From assembly GCA_951804985.1 (NCBI GenBank), contig OX638130.1, positions 124,509,593 to 124,573,592 on the forward strand: a stretch of 64,000 nt of DNA. Direction: 5' to 3'. Positions 10,861-23,589 of this stretch are shown one piece after another (within the stretch, counting starts at the first letter, position 1; every line of letters starts with the position of its first letter). The notes below the pieces were generated by a model. It was not told the DNA's origin and did no database searches. It saw only the letters and a list, made by a program, of their open reading frames with translations. The translations under genes were made by a program, and so were the position numbers. The stretch is from Dryomyza anilis. Lineage: Eukaryota; Arthropoda; Insecta; Diptera; Dryomyzidae.

Positions 10861-12444
10861 GAGCAACCAGTTTTTGCATTTGGCTTAAAATCAAAATAAA
10901 AATATATGTTTATATAACGAAAAAAGGCGGCTTAGTTATTGTATAAAATTAATTTTGTATTAATAAATATAAAATAGTTTTTCATTCCAAAAATTATAAA
11001 AGTTACAGATCATTGTAGACTTACTAAAAAATCACAAAAAAAAATATTAATAAACGCATCCATCCATTTCATCATTTCATAAATTTTGAATTCTTATAAT
11101 CAGAAACTAAAACATTTTGGAATATTTGTTCTGGTTCCAAGATTTTTAAATACAGGTTCCTGTTCCAACAGGTTGGGTTCCGGTTTCAAAAATCGAAAAG
11201 ATTTCGCTCCTTTGTGGTCTCTGACAGGACTTTGGAAATTCAGTTCAGGTTCTTGCTCCAAATTTTGAAAATAGCGGTTCCGATTCCGGTATAAACAAAA
11301 AGAATATATGGTTTCCGATTCTGGTTCTATTCCTATTCCAGTTACACAAATCGGAGCAGTTCCGATACTGTTTCAGATTTCAGTTCTTGGCGGTCCATGA
11401 TTATAATGAATCCCTTACAAAATTGAAGTATATTTTTATAAAAAATTTCCAAAATCCAGTCTTTGCTTTCTATGTTTAATAAAAAAATGCTTTAAATTAA
11501 ATGACATATTTTGTACAGGATCGAGTCAGTTTAGAACTTTTAACTCAAAACTCTACCCTAGAAAACTGAAAAATTACAAAAATTGTGTCCAGCTTAAAGA
11601 ATTTTTGGGTGAAATTAATTTTTTTTTTTATGTCACAGGGTTGTTTTTTATGCCCTTTCCCAAAATATGACGTACATATGCCATAAACATTCTACAAAAT
11701 TTTACAACATGCTGGACATTTCCCAAAATATATCATTTATCTGTGGGTTTGATGGAAATAGACCGGAAATACTCCTGAAAAATGGCCGGAATTGTGTCTC
11801 GGTTTTTTAGCAAATTTTACTAAATATTAAAAGCTATTTTCTGTTCGGAATAAAAATATGCCGGAAATCTGCTTTTAAAATTTCATTAAATTTGATAATC
11901 TGCTGTGGCGCTTCCTAAAAACTTCCATTTATCTATGCTTGCCGAAAATATGCCCGATAAAATCCTGAAAATGATAAAAATTTTGAAATACTTTTCTACA
12001 GATCAGTTCTATGCAGTTTAATTAATTTCAATTCAAATAAATTGTTAAAAATTAAATATTGAAATTTGATTTCGGACATTATAAAATAAAAATATAATGT
12101 ATAAACTTGTTTTCGCGTATTTTAAAATCTAATGATATTTTGAAAAATATATTTAAATTTTATAACTGTTTTTGGTACCAATCCCTAGTAGAAATTGTGT
12201 TAGGATCATGATCGGGAAATGATCACTGAATTTTTACCTTGTCATAACCCGATTAGTTATATGAACAATATGATCCGGTCATGATCATGTCTACCCTAAT
12301 AGGGTAAATTCTCGCAATCAAAATTCAATTCTGTGAATTGCAAGTCCAGATTTTATAAATCAAATTCAAAAACGGTTCCAATTTGGCATATTCCAATTAG
12401 TTTTAATCCAGGCTTTATTACAGTTCCAAAAGAAAAATTAAAAT
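10861..12444. other. Gene-free, transposon-derived DNA
   Basis: From 11110 to about 11400 there are many GGTTCC/GGTTCCG-type repeats, and similar words resume after the foldback element at 13449-13540, so the foldback is probably inserted in an older repeat. From 11510 to 11990 lie two partial copies of dispersed family R. No coding exon is seen. Confidence 0.4.
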
Positions 12445-13447
12445 ATATCGTCACTATCATGCCAAAGGCGCCAATGTGTAATTTTTGACATGTGCGATTT
12501 TTTACATTTTTGAATGTAGTTTTTCCTCAAGTATACTGCGTCAAAATTGTGTGTGGTTTTGTTGGATATTTATAGCCACAGAAGACAAAACCAATAGGGC
12601 GAATTCGAAAAATGGAAAATGTTGTCATGCCAAAAGGGCGAATCTTTTCGTTTTTTTTTGCCATAACTTTTGATTGGTATAAGATAAAAGAGTGGTGTTA
12701 AGGCATTAATGGTTTGTTTTTAAAGCACCTATTGATCATCATCATTTTTTTAAAATATTTTTTTGAATTTTTATCATTTGCAAGAAAAATGTTTGGATAA
12801 TTATTTTAAAATAATGATGCCAATCGATAGATGCTTTGAAAACAAACAATAAATGCCTTTACGTCACTTTTTTATTTTGCACCAATAAAGAGTTATAGCA
12901 AAAAAACGAAAAGATTCGCCCTTTTGGCATGACAAGATTTTCGAATTTCTTTGTTTTTTTGCAATAACTCTTTATTGGTGCAAGATAAAATAGTGATATA
13001 AAGGCATTAATTATTTGGTTTTAAAGCACATATCGATTGGCATCATTATTTAAAAATATTTTGCCAAACATTTTTCTTGCAAATTAATATTTGGAAAATT
13101 ATTTTTAAATAATTATGCTAATCAATAGATGCTTTGAAAACAAACAATAAATGCCTTTACAGCACTATTTAATATTGCACCAACAAAGAATTATAGCAAA
13201 AAAACGAAAATATTTGCGCTTTGGTCAGGATATAGCCTCACAAAATCCATATTTATAATTAAGTTAGTTGTCCAAATCAAAAGATATTTTATATACGTTA
13301 TAATAAATGATTAGTAAACCAAATTAACAAAATAAATTGAAGAAAAATAAATTTTATTTATTTTTAAAGCACTTCAAACTATAAAATTGGATTTCCCAAC
13401 AATTTTAAAAATGGACATTCGCCCCTTTGGCATGTCAGTGATGATAT
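12445..13447. mobile_element. Foldback element with 32-bp terminal inverted repeats, copy 1
   Basis: The left end reads ATATCGTCACTATCATGCCA and the right end, on the opposite strand, ATATCATCACTGACATGCCA; the match continues through AAGG and GGGCGAATG. Inside are two large palindromic modules built from TGCCAAAAGGGCGAA, TTATTGGTGCAAGATAAAAT and AAAGCACCTATCGAT words in both orientations. It has no ORF. Related copies are at 52064-52605 and 63385-63998. Confidence 0.8.
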
Positions 13448-13849
13448 GTGCTTGTTCCAGTACTGGTTCTGTAACTACCATCTCAGTTCTATTTTATGTT
13501 TTTCATTAAAAAGGATTTCAACTCTAGTTCTGATTCAATCCGAGTCCCGATTTATTAGCTACAAAAGTGTAACATATAAATCATTATTTAAAAAAAAAAT
13601 ATTCTCACTAGAAAAAAAAACTAAATATATTGAATGCCTACTATAACGGTTTATATATTATTGAAATTAAAATTAAAAAACAGTTTTTTCTAATAACTCT
13701 AATACTTGCCTTTGCCCTTCCTTTTCCCTTCCGTTCGGTAATTATTGTATTTAAACTTGTATTTGGAAATTTTATTCTCAATTATTGAACCCCTTTTTTT
13801 AACATCTTTCATTCATTCATTGAAATTGTTTGAGCCAGTTTCACACGTA

Positions 13850-14060
13850 TCTCATTGAAGAGTTTAAAGACGTGACGCCCGCAATGATTTCCGTCCGTTC
13901 CACCGTCCGCCTGCGGCATTTGATGCCGTTCTCCGCCGTTGGTCTCTATCGCGTCGCGACGGTAGTACATTGATCTAAATAGTTTTTAATTTCTTTTGAT
14001 TTGAATTTGATTTTACCGCCGCGCCGCCAGCGCCACAGGAATCCAAAAATGATTTACTGC
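13850..14060. promoter_or_regulatory. Small GC/CpG-rich island, candidate regulatory element
   Basis: About 200 bp of high complexity (GTCCGTTCCACCGTCCGCCT, CGCGTCGCGACGG, GCCGCGCCGCCAGCGCC) stand out from AT-rich flanks. No donor, acceptor and frame combination gives an exon I can support. It resembles the island at 9,940-10,860. Confidence 0.35.
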
Positions 14061-15344
14061 AATTTATTTCCAATTAAGTGTGGCTGGCTACTGTTTTGCG
14101 GTAGTTCTTTTTATATATATATGTGCTACAGAAATGACGTAGACATTTTCAAAGAGAATGAAATTTTATATTTTAATTTGAAGGGTTTTAGTATATGCTG
14201 GATTATAAATTTTTAATAGTAAAATATTCAAAATATTCTTATCGAATTTATAAAATTTATTTAGGAAATTCTGAATTTCAATTTATTTTCTCCGATTATG
14301 AATTATTTATTTCTGAATAAAATTATGTATTATTCTTGGAAATGATGTAGAAAATCAAAATGTAAATAAAATAGTTTTACTGTGTCATAACATACAACGA
14401 ATCGTGTGACTGTCAGATGTTTGGAGTCACTTTGTTTGGAATCAGTTCCCCCCAGAAATTGTTTTTTTTTACGTTCCAAATATATATTTCAAAAACAATC
14501 GTAAATAAATTCAATTATATTTAGTTGAATTTGACAATTGTTTGACTAAAATTCATTAAAAAAAATTATTGATCACTTCAGTCGATTTATAAAAATTTAA
14601 AAAAAAAAGTATCTCTCTAATTTCTGAAATTTTTTTGATTAATTTGTGACAATTAGAGCCATAATTTTCGATAACTTCGAAAAATTAAATTGAAATGAAA
14701 ACTGAAAAATTTCAATTATTTAATTGTTTCAATAAAATTTATGAAACGAACATAAAAATCGAAAAACAAAGAATTGTTTTTCTTATTTTTTAACTTTTAA
14801 CAACATATGTTTCTATTATATTATAAAAAATGCATTTATTTACAAAAATGATTAATTATAAATTGATTTTTAAAAATATCGTATATTTTTTTAATTTAAA
14901 ATTCGAACAACATTCATCAATAATTTTCATTTCAATAATTCCAACAAAAAAAAATGCACTCAAAAGGTGCAAGAACAAACAAAAAAAGATACTCCAGGAT
15001 AATTGCATTTCACAGGATACAAATGCAATTTGTAACGGCAACAGCCGGTCGCTGTATTCATTGCTAATGGCAGAAAAAGTGACGAAAGTGTGTGACATGT
15101 GAGTCAAATTACGGAAAAGAAAATACGGCAACATGACGTTGTTTGCACACATTCCCGAACACAAAGAGAGGATGACTTTTAAAGGGTGGAATGATCTTTT
15201 ATTGTTACTTAAATTTTACACTTGATTAAGAAACCTATTTTGGTGCGTTAATGACGGGCACAAAATTGTATTTCTGTTTTTGGGCAACTCAGAAGATCAA
15301 TTTAATATATCAAGGACGTTAGAGAAGAATTAAAATTGTATAGA
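14061..15344. other. AT-rich DNA, nothing recognised
   Basis: No repeats with clear ends are seen, and the 60-100 codon ORFs (for example 14830-15102) have no recognisable domain and sit in homopolymer-rich DNA. Confidence 0.4.
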
Positions 15345-17035
15345 ATACTGAAAATTTAATTTTAGTTAAATTTTAAATTTCTATGAAATTTAATTTGTAT
15401 TCAAAATTTAATTTGTATTCAAAATTTAATTTTACTTAAAATTTCAATGAAAAATGAATTTTTAGTAAAAATTTGAATTTCTAGTGAAAATTTGAATTTT
15501 TAGTGAAAATTTGAATTTTTAGTAAAAATTGAATTTTTAGTGAAACATTGAATTTTTAGTGGAAAATTAATTTTTAATGAAAAATTTAATTTATAGTGAA
15601 AAAATGAATTTTTAGTGAAAATTTAATTTGAAGTGAAAAATTGAATTTTAAGTGAAAAATTGAATTTTAGTGAAAAACTGAATTTTAGTGAAAAATTTAA
15701 TTTTAGTGAAAAATTGAATTTTAGTGAAAAATTTAATTTGTAGTGAAAAATTGAATTTTTAGTGAAAATTGAATTTTTTAGTGAAATATTTAATTTTAAG
15801 TGAAAAATTTAATTTTAAGTGAAAAATTGAATTTATAGTGAACATAGAATTTATAGTGAAAAATTGAAGTTTTAGTGAAAAATTGAATTATTAGTGAAAA
15901 ATTTAATTTTAAGTAAAAAATTGAATTTTTAGTGAAAAATTGAATTTTTAGTAAAAAATTGAATTATAGTGAAAAATTGAATTTGTAGTGAAAAATTGAA
16001 TTTTTAGTGAAAATTTGAATTTTTAGTGAAAATTTGAATTTTTAGTGAAAATTTGAATTATTAGTGATAAATTGAATTATTAGTTAAAAATTTAATTTTA
16101 AGTGAAAAATTTAATTTTTAGTGAAAAATTTAATTTTAAGTGCAAAATTGAATTTTTAGTAAAAATTGAATTTTTAGTGAAAAATTGAATTTTTAGTGAA
16201 AAATTGAATTTTTAGTGAAAAATTGAATTTTTAGTGAAAATTTGAATTTTTAGTGAAAATTTGAATTTTTAGTGAAAATTTGAAATTTTAGTGAAAATTT
16301 GAATTTAATTTTTAGTGAAAAATTTAATTTTAAGTGAAAAATTGAATTTTTAGTGAAAAATTGAATTTTTAGTGAAAAATTGAATTTTTAGTGAAAAATT
16401 TAATTTTTAGTGAAAAATTTAATTTTTAGTGAAAAATTGAATTTTTAGTGAAAAATTGAATTTTTAGTGAAAAATTGAATTTTTAGTGAAAAATTGAATT
16501 TTTAGTGAAAAATTGAATTTTTAGTGAAATTTTGAAATTTTAGTGAAAATTTGAAATTTTAGTGAATAATTGAATTTTTAGTGAAAAATTGAATTTTTAG
16601 TGAAAAATTTAATTTTTAGTGAAAAATTGAATTTTTAGTGAAAAATTGAATTTCTAGTGAAAAATTGAATTTTTAGTGAAAAATTGAATTTTTAGTGAAA
16701 AATTGAATTTTTAGTGCAAATTAAATTTTTAGTGAAAATTGAATTTTTAGTGAAAAAAAAATTTTTAGTGAAAAATTAAATTTTTAGTGAAAATTGAATT
16801 TTTGTAAGAAATTGAATTTTTAGTGCAAATTGAATTTTTAGTGAAATTGAATTTTTGTAAGAAATTGAATTTTTAGTGCAAATTGAATTTTTAGTGAAAA
16901 TTTAATTTTTAGTGAAAAAATTAATTTTAAGTGAAAAATTTAATTTTAAGTGAAAAATTGAATTTTTTAGTGAAAAATTGAATTTTTAGTAAAAAAATGA
17001 ATTTTTAGTGAAAAATTGAATTTATTGTGAAGCGA
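15345..17035. repeat. AT-rich minisatellite array 3 (same 19-bp unit)
   Basis: This is the third array of the GAATTTTTAGTGAAAAATT unit. It contains long runs of near-identical units (16160-16250 and 16330-16720), and toward its right end (16720-16880) a shorter GTGCAAATTGAATTTTTA variant is repeated. Confidence 0.95.
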
Positions 17036-20000
17036 AGAAAAAATCTATCAATAAAAAAAACCACCGGCGCTCACAAACCAGTTCGAAATTGTCAACCTCC
17101 ATAAGATTTATGAACAACGTGTTACCTGAGAGCGTTTTAGTGTTTTACACGAAATTTATGTATTTTTGATAAGGATGAAACTGAACTGTTTTCGGGCAGC
17201 TATAATAAATACGTGTAGTAAAAACAACTAAAAGTGGAACAGAATAAAATCTAAAAAAAGTCATTCAAATATACGTCGTTGTAGAATTAATAACTAACCA
17301 AATACTTAGAGTTTATTTTGCGAATATTGTAAAAAGTGCTTGATAAATTTTAAGAATTGAAATGTCATTCAATAGATCGATTTATTCTCAATCTTGGATA
17401 TAAATATTCACATCAAGAATCAGTTGTGATCAGATATATAGTGATGTTTGTTTACCAGCAATTCAAATCTTTTACTATGACAACCATATATTGTATGCGT
17501 CTCATATCAATTTGCAATCTAGTTTTATTTAATCAAATTTATACTCAATACATATTAAAATTACCGAAAGTACAAAATCATGTTGTAGTCCATACGATCT
17601 GGCACCCTCATAGACTGTCTGAATTTATGGCAACGCTGTAGCGCTCGTCGCTCCAAATAGACCACGATATTTGACAGTCAGCCACACTTGGTTGCCAAGT
17701 GTTGTTATCAAGTCACTAAATCTCACTGATGCGCAATTTTGTTGGCAACTAAATGCGAGTCAAAGCACTCAACGCGTGCGTATTGATTATTGGGACTATT
17801 GAAGCAAATAAAAATTGAAAAAAAGAGAAAAACAAATTAAGTGGATTTTGAAGTTTTTGAGTTTGAGCAATTATTGCAGCAAATCTGAACTGAATAAATT
17901 ATTTTTAAATAAAACAAAAATTAGACTAAAGTATAAGCTTCAACTGCAAACTATTAGAAAAATTCGTTAGTTTTCATTTACTACAATAAAATTGCTTAAA
18001 GCCTCGAGACACTCATACAACATAGTATGTTATGCCTTTTGATTAGTGCATTAATTTATTTTTATTTGCACTTTGCAGTATTATCCAGGCAGCACGATAA
18101 GATAACGTGTGGATTTTGTAGAAGGACAAAATTGGCTGCGTGTGGCTTAAATATGAGTTTTATGCATTTTTAAAAGATTACAAAAAAGTTTAATTTATAA
18201 ATTCAAGCATCACTCGATCATAAAGTAACTGATGCTGAAGTCTGATTATAATAAAAACTATGAATTTTACAACAAAACCTACAAAAATATCATAAACATG
18301 GCAACACTGTCAGTGGGGGTCTCTGTCTGAATTGCTCGCTTATCAGGCTACAGATCAAAAGCATAACAATCAAAATAATTTAAATTGATTTTAAAATGTG
18401 ACAATTTTGCTTTTGTTACCCATTTTTACCCGCAGCGAGACGTCAAAGTGTCTGTGCATCGAAGTCCAAACTCAGTTTAACAGACAGACAGAACGATTGG
18501 CCCTACAACACTTCGTCGATTTTCATTTTTCGATATGTTGCAGTGTCCAGGGGTGGACTGGAATTAAAGATGTTAATATGGTTTTAATTATTAATCGATC
18601 AAAACAAAACTGTACCTATTCCTATATTTGACGGTGTTTTTAAAGATGTTTGAAATAGATTGAATTCTAAACGAAAAATATCGATTTCAGTATCAATCGA
18701 AACGGTTTAGATATACCGGTTCCAAGATTTCTGTTAGTTTTGTCCTCATTTCCAATATCTGTTGCAAGTACCAAATAGTTTTCATTTTTAAACATGGAAA
18801 TTTGTAAAAAACCAAAATTTGTATAAAACCAAAACGTGGATTACAGTTTCATACTCGATTTTTTTTTAGTTGCGTTTACCGCTTTTGTAAAGTTATTTAC
18901 TTTGAGATATGTTATATTATTTTATCGGCCACCCGGAGAAGTTAAATGGGCTCTTAAGGTCACAGTCCGCCCCTGACTGTGTCTGTTTGGTTACAACTTG
19001 TATTGTAGTCTCTGATCTTGTGTCCGAACTACATTTGTAATGCCCTCGTTTGATATTAAAACCTCATAAATTTGGTTTATGTTTTTTGTTTTTATTTGTA
19101 GCCTCTTTTGTTGTACCGCATGTGGTACCGCCGCGTGGGTGCCGCCTTAATTTACTTTATAGATTCTTAACACTTTATGGTTTGGTATCCATTCACTAAT
19201 CTACATTTATAGCAAATAAATCATGTTCAGATTTATTGATTTTCCTTTAAATTGCTTTCACCAAGTTATTCATACTCTTATCTACGAAACAAAATAAAAA
19301 CTACGAAATAAATTTATAAAACCTACAACGGATGTAATTTTCCATAATTGTTGTTCGCCTACTTCCTGGAGTTTGTGTATTTTGGACTACTTTATGTAGT
19401 TCTTTCACTTTTAAGGGTTATTTTGAGGACAGCAGCACAAACATTTTAGAAGCTAATCAACTCTATAATTTGCATTCTTCCGAAATATTAGTTGGGGGCT
19501 ATACGCAAATTTAAGATTGGAGTTTGTTGCTTATTTAAAGCGCCTTTTTCTATTTGAAGAGTTTAATAATTTTGGGCACTTAAGTTTGAGAAATTCCTAA
19601 ACTTAAAAATTTAATCTTTTAGTTAAATTTTTCAATAGAAATTTAATTTTTCATTAAAAATTCAATTTAGAGAAAAATTAAATTTAGACTAAAACATATT
19701 TAATATTCAAATATTGTTTAGATATTATATTTAGTTAGTTTATAGTTCATTTGTTTATATTCACTTTATACAGAACTAACTATTTTTAAAAGTTGCGTAG
19801 TACTTTATTTTCTGCTCCTCTTACCTTTCCGCCTTGTTGGTCCTTGCACCCATGGGCCATGGCACAAACGTCAACATCGATTTCGAATTCCCAGCCCATG
19901 AATACAGATGAGGCCGGAGAATTGTGTAAATCCAGCAAATTATGATTTCAGTTTAAACAACAAACAAAATTTGCAATTTACAGCAATGTGGAAAGTGGAA

Positions 20001-21350
20001 AATGCGTTCGTTACACATCCCAGCTGTATTGGATGGGGGTTGTGTGGTCATGGGATGGTTGGGTGGTTCTGGGATGGACAAGTTCGACGTAGGTTTGCAA
20101 AACACTCGCACACTTCGACACCTTTTTAGATCGGATTTGATGCTCGGTTGATTGGGTTGACTGACTGAGGACAGACGGGTTGGTTGGTTGGTTGAATAGA
20201 TGGTTTTTTGGTTGGTTGCTTGAATGGATGTTGGTGCTTGTTGTTTTAGACATGATGAAGGTTATTATAGGATGGTGGTTATTATGAGGTGCATATGAAG
20301 TATCCCGGCAACTGTTCATCTGATATTTCATTTCCGTTTCAGTTGTTTGGCCCAGCACAGCATGCAAATATTTTTGCCTTCTGACTCGATTACAATTTAC
20401 ATTCGAATGAATGTTGTACGACGGTATTTTCGCAATGAAAGAGAGCTGCTAACGTGATCAAATTAAAATGCAAAAATTTACACAAATAACATCAGGCATT
20501 TGTCTCGTACGAGTCGCAATCGTAGAGTTGGAAAAATAATATTAAAATATAAAATAAAATTCAAAATGAAGATGGTGATGTAGATGCGCATCTTACAATC
20601 TTTTGATTTCTTTTATGCATATTTGATAATTGAGTATTTTTTTTGTTCATGTCATGCGAAGGAGTAGATTCCATTCCGTATGGGGATTTCTTATAAGTAT
20701 ATCAAAAAATTACATTTGCAAGTCCATTAATTTTTCAACATTTGTACAGATGTAGATGTAAAAGGAAAAATACGTATAATTGGATTTTCACAATTACATA
20801 AATATTTGATTTTTAATACGATTTTCATAGTGCCAAAAAATATTTTATTATGTGCAAATACAGAATAGTATAATGTGAAAATTGATTTATTACTACATGC
20901 CAAATTAATTTCTTTATTAACATTCATTATTAAAGAAATTAATAATTCATTACATTGAAAATCAATTAAATAAAAATACTACATAAAAATGTGAGGTCGG
21001 CCGATGCCCTTTTTTAATATTCGACAGCGTAGGTGCCCAAGTAATCTATGTTCTGAATTTCATTGATCTAGCTTTTATGGTTTTCCAGTAATTGTGATAT
21101 CAACAGAGAGATGACAGACAGACAAATAATCGACTCATTAGGTACATTCTTTCTCATACATATTTAAAAAATAAGGAAGGTATTCTTCCTCACTTGAAAA
21201 TAGATTTCGAAGGACAAGTGAAGAAGAACTGTTCTTCCAAAGTAATTTTTCTCCAAATCTCCACTATAACTTTTTCTTTCATTGTGGTATATATTTTATA
21301 CAAAAATATAATTTTTCATATCATTATCCATACTTTCCATACATTTAAAC
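17036..21350. other. Gene-free intergenic DNA
   Basis: Ordinary-complexity DNA at 17590-17800 and 18290-18560 contains short repeat words (GGCAACxCTGT) seen in several places. A GGTT/TTGGTTGGTTG tract lies at 20130-20225. A small open stretch with a strong donor on the minus strand is listed separately (19825-19899). The ORFs of up to 118 codons are unrecognised. Confidence 0.4.
19825..19899 (-). other. Candidate small first exon on the minus strand
   Basis: A minus-strand ATG at 19899-19897 opens 25 codons (MGWEFEIDVDVCAMAHGCKD, then QQGGK) that end in phase 0 at a near-perfect donor, AAG|GTAAGA. The local DNA is less AT-rich than its neighbours. No partner exon was found, so this may be a 5' exon of an unseen transcript or chance. 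Confidence 0.2.
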
Positions 21351-22609
21351 CAAGGATTGAAACCGTAACCGAAACCGATATCCGTTTAAAACCGTTTCAT
21401 TTTTAAAACCGAAACCGTAACCGAAACCCTTATACGAAAATCAGAAATAAACCGATATCCAAAACCGAAACAAACGGTTTCGGTTTTATACCGGTTTAAA
21501 ACGGTTTTTAAAAAAGCACAAAAAGAAACAGGAAAACATATTTTATTTTATGTAGAAGATCTTAAATACAAGGCACGTATCATTTAATAAAATTTTGAGT
21601 TCCCAAAATAAAATTATTTTCTTGTACAAAATTCACATGTTCTTTTTTGAGAAACATCCACAGACAAAAAATATGCAAGGAAATTGGTATTATAGAAGTA
21701 GTTTTGGGGAAAACTAACAGGAATATGGTAGGAAATACACATTGCATAGCAGGCATTTTGCATTTATGAAAAGAGGCAGGCTTTCTATATCACCTTTTAC
21801 GCAGGAAACTGGTATGTTCAAGCCTACCCTTATATATTAAGGATATATATATTAAGGATAATTATAATATGGTAATTATAAAAAGGTAATAAAAGAACAA
21901 TGTTGATGCAAGAAAAAAACTATTAACTAATACGAAAAATTAAGTGCAAGTTCGACAGTTCGAACATTTCAAGATATTGCAGTTCATATTGCAGAATTGT
22001 TGAAATTTAAAATCTTTGGCTTTTATGGATGGAAATTGTACATAATTCTTCTTTTTTTCATGAAGTTTAAGAACATTTACCGATGTATTCTTTTTGCTCT
22101 TGTTTAACACAATATTTTCACTGAAATAACAACAATCATTGTTTAAATTACGTTCCTCACTTTACCCCAATATCACAATTTGAGCATAACATACACCCAG
22201 AAAAAAATACTATATATAAGTAATAGTTTTTTGCTATTAAAAATATTCAATAGGATAAATTATTATTTTAATCGGAAAATACTAGAAAATACCATGACAT
22301 TGCCATTGAGTTTATATGACAATTTTTATTTTTTGTATACTATTAAATCAATAATTGTCCTATTGACCAATTTTAATGGGATTTGAGGGAATTTTTGTCT
22401 GGGTGTAGCACAATATAAGCAATGTTCAGTTATTTGAAAAATATTGAAAAAAAGAAATTTAATACAAAAACCGAAATCAAAACCGTAACTTGGAACCGGT
22501 ATACCGAAACCGTTTCGTAATAAAAACCTAAAACCGAAACCGTAACCCAAATCGAAACGCGGAAAAACCCGAAATCGAAACCGTTATTCGTTTAGGTTTG
22601 AATCCTTGA
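21351..22609. mobile_element. Non-autonomous hAT-like element with 8-bp target duplication
   Basis: The left end is CAAGGATTGAAACCGTAACC and the right end inverted is CAAGGATTCAAACC. The element is flanked on both sides by the identical 8-mer ATTTAAAC, the duplication length made by hAT transposases. Subterminal regions carry many AACCGAAACCGT motifs in both orientations, typical of transposase-binding repeats. There is no transposase ORF. A second MITE (22194-22405) is nested inside. Confidence 0.8.
22194..22405. mobile_element. MITE family B, copy 1 (nested, TA flanks)
   Basis: The 212-bp element begins CACCCAGAAAAAAATACTAT and ends CTGGGTG, flanked by TA on both sides. It is the same family and length as 43191-43402, in the opposite orientation. 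Two 60-70 codon ORFs run through it but are not shared between copies. Confidence 0.8.
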
Positions 22610-22846
22610 TTTAAACATACATCAAAGTTATTAAGTTTTTACGAAAATGTGATTTTTTGTTTTGTGCTCCATATCCAGTTTAGCCTAAAATACATTACTT
22701 GCAGGAGAATTGTAATTCAAAGGGAATTTATTTAAAAAAAAATACACGTTATCGTGCGTCTACCCATTTTACGCTAGTTTGAGTTTGTTGGATAAAATGG
22801 TGGATATCTCAGATACGAGATAAAAAACGTATAAAATGAAGATATA

Positions 22847-23107
22847 TCGTCACTTGAGAATTAGTTTGATCCATTCAGCTTCGACTTAGCTCCAAATAAA
22901 CTGTTGTTCACGTTTACTTAATATTGTATTACTGAAGCATATATATTATATAACATATTATTTACGTGTAATTTCGATGAAATTTTTTATGAATTGGTTT
23001 GCGCTATCCACTACGAAAAATTGTGTATGCGGCAAACAAGTTCTCAGGTGACGATATTAATCATAGTCCTAACTCCATTCACCTAAACACAAATTCTCAG
23101 ATGACGA
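22847..23107. mobile_element. MITE family F, copy 1
   Basis: The ends are TCGTCACTTGAGAATTAGTT and, inverted, TCGTCATCTGAGAATTTGTG. An internal GGTGACGATATT junction near 23048 suggests a partial internal duplication. It is related to 35727-35977. Confidence 0.6.
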
Positions 23108-23404
23108 AATGTCTGAATATAAAAAAAGGAAAGGATAACGAATTTATCAAGAAACTTCAGCAATTCTAGAGGCCTCATTTTTTTAATGAAATGAAAGAAG
23201 GACAATGTGAATTTTGGATGTTTTAAAACGTTATAAAAGGTAAAATTACCAAAAAATGTAGGATGTGTTCATAGTCATAAACAGTCAGAAGGTGATAAAT
23301 TTTTATTAAAATTTAGTAAAAAAATTTGTTATAAAAGAGCCGAATAAATACAAAATTAGTAAACAATTTTAAAATACGGGTTTTGGAATTCTAGACAGTC
23401 TTTG

Positions 23405-23581
23405 CATAGTTGCCAGTTAGTGTGGATAAATACCTTTTATGGTATTTTTTAATTGCCGTGGGATAAAAAAATACCACGGTATTCTCAAATTCAACATGGT
23501 ATTTTTTAATTCATGTGGTATTTTTTATTTTCTGGCGTGGGATAAATGTATTTTCTGTGGGATAAAGAACTGGCAACTATG
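23405..23581. mobile_element. MITE family G with CATAGTTGCCAGTT termini
   Basis: The element is bounded by CATAGTTGCCAGTT and its exact inverse AACTGGCAACTATG. The interior repeats GTGGTATTTTTTAATT and GTGGGATAAA in both orientations. No ORF is present. Confidence 0.7.
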
Positions 23582-23589
23582 AGCCTTTG

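Noticed and set aside
21351..22609. Telomere-like repeats from AACCG motifs
   Set aside because: The motifs are interspersed, inverted at the two ends and bounded by an 8-bp duplication, which fits transposon subterminal repeats.
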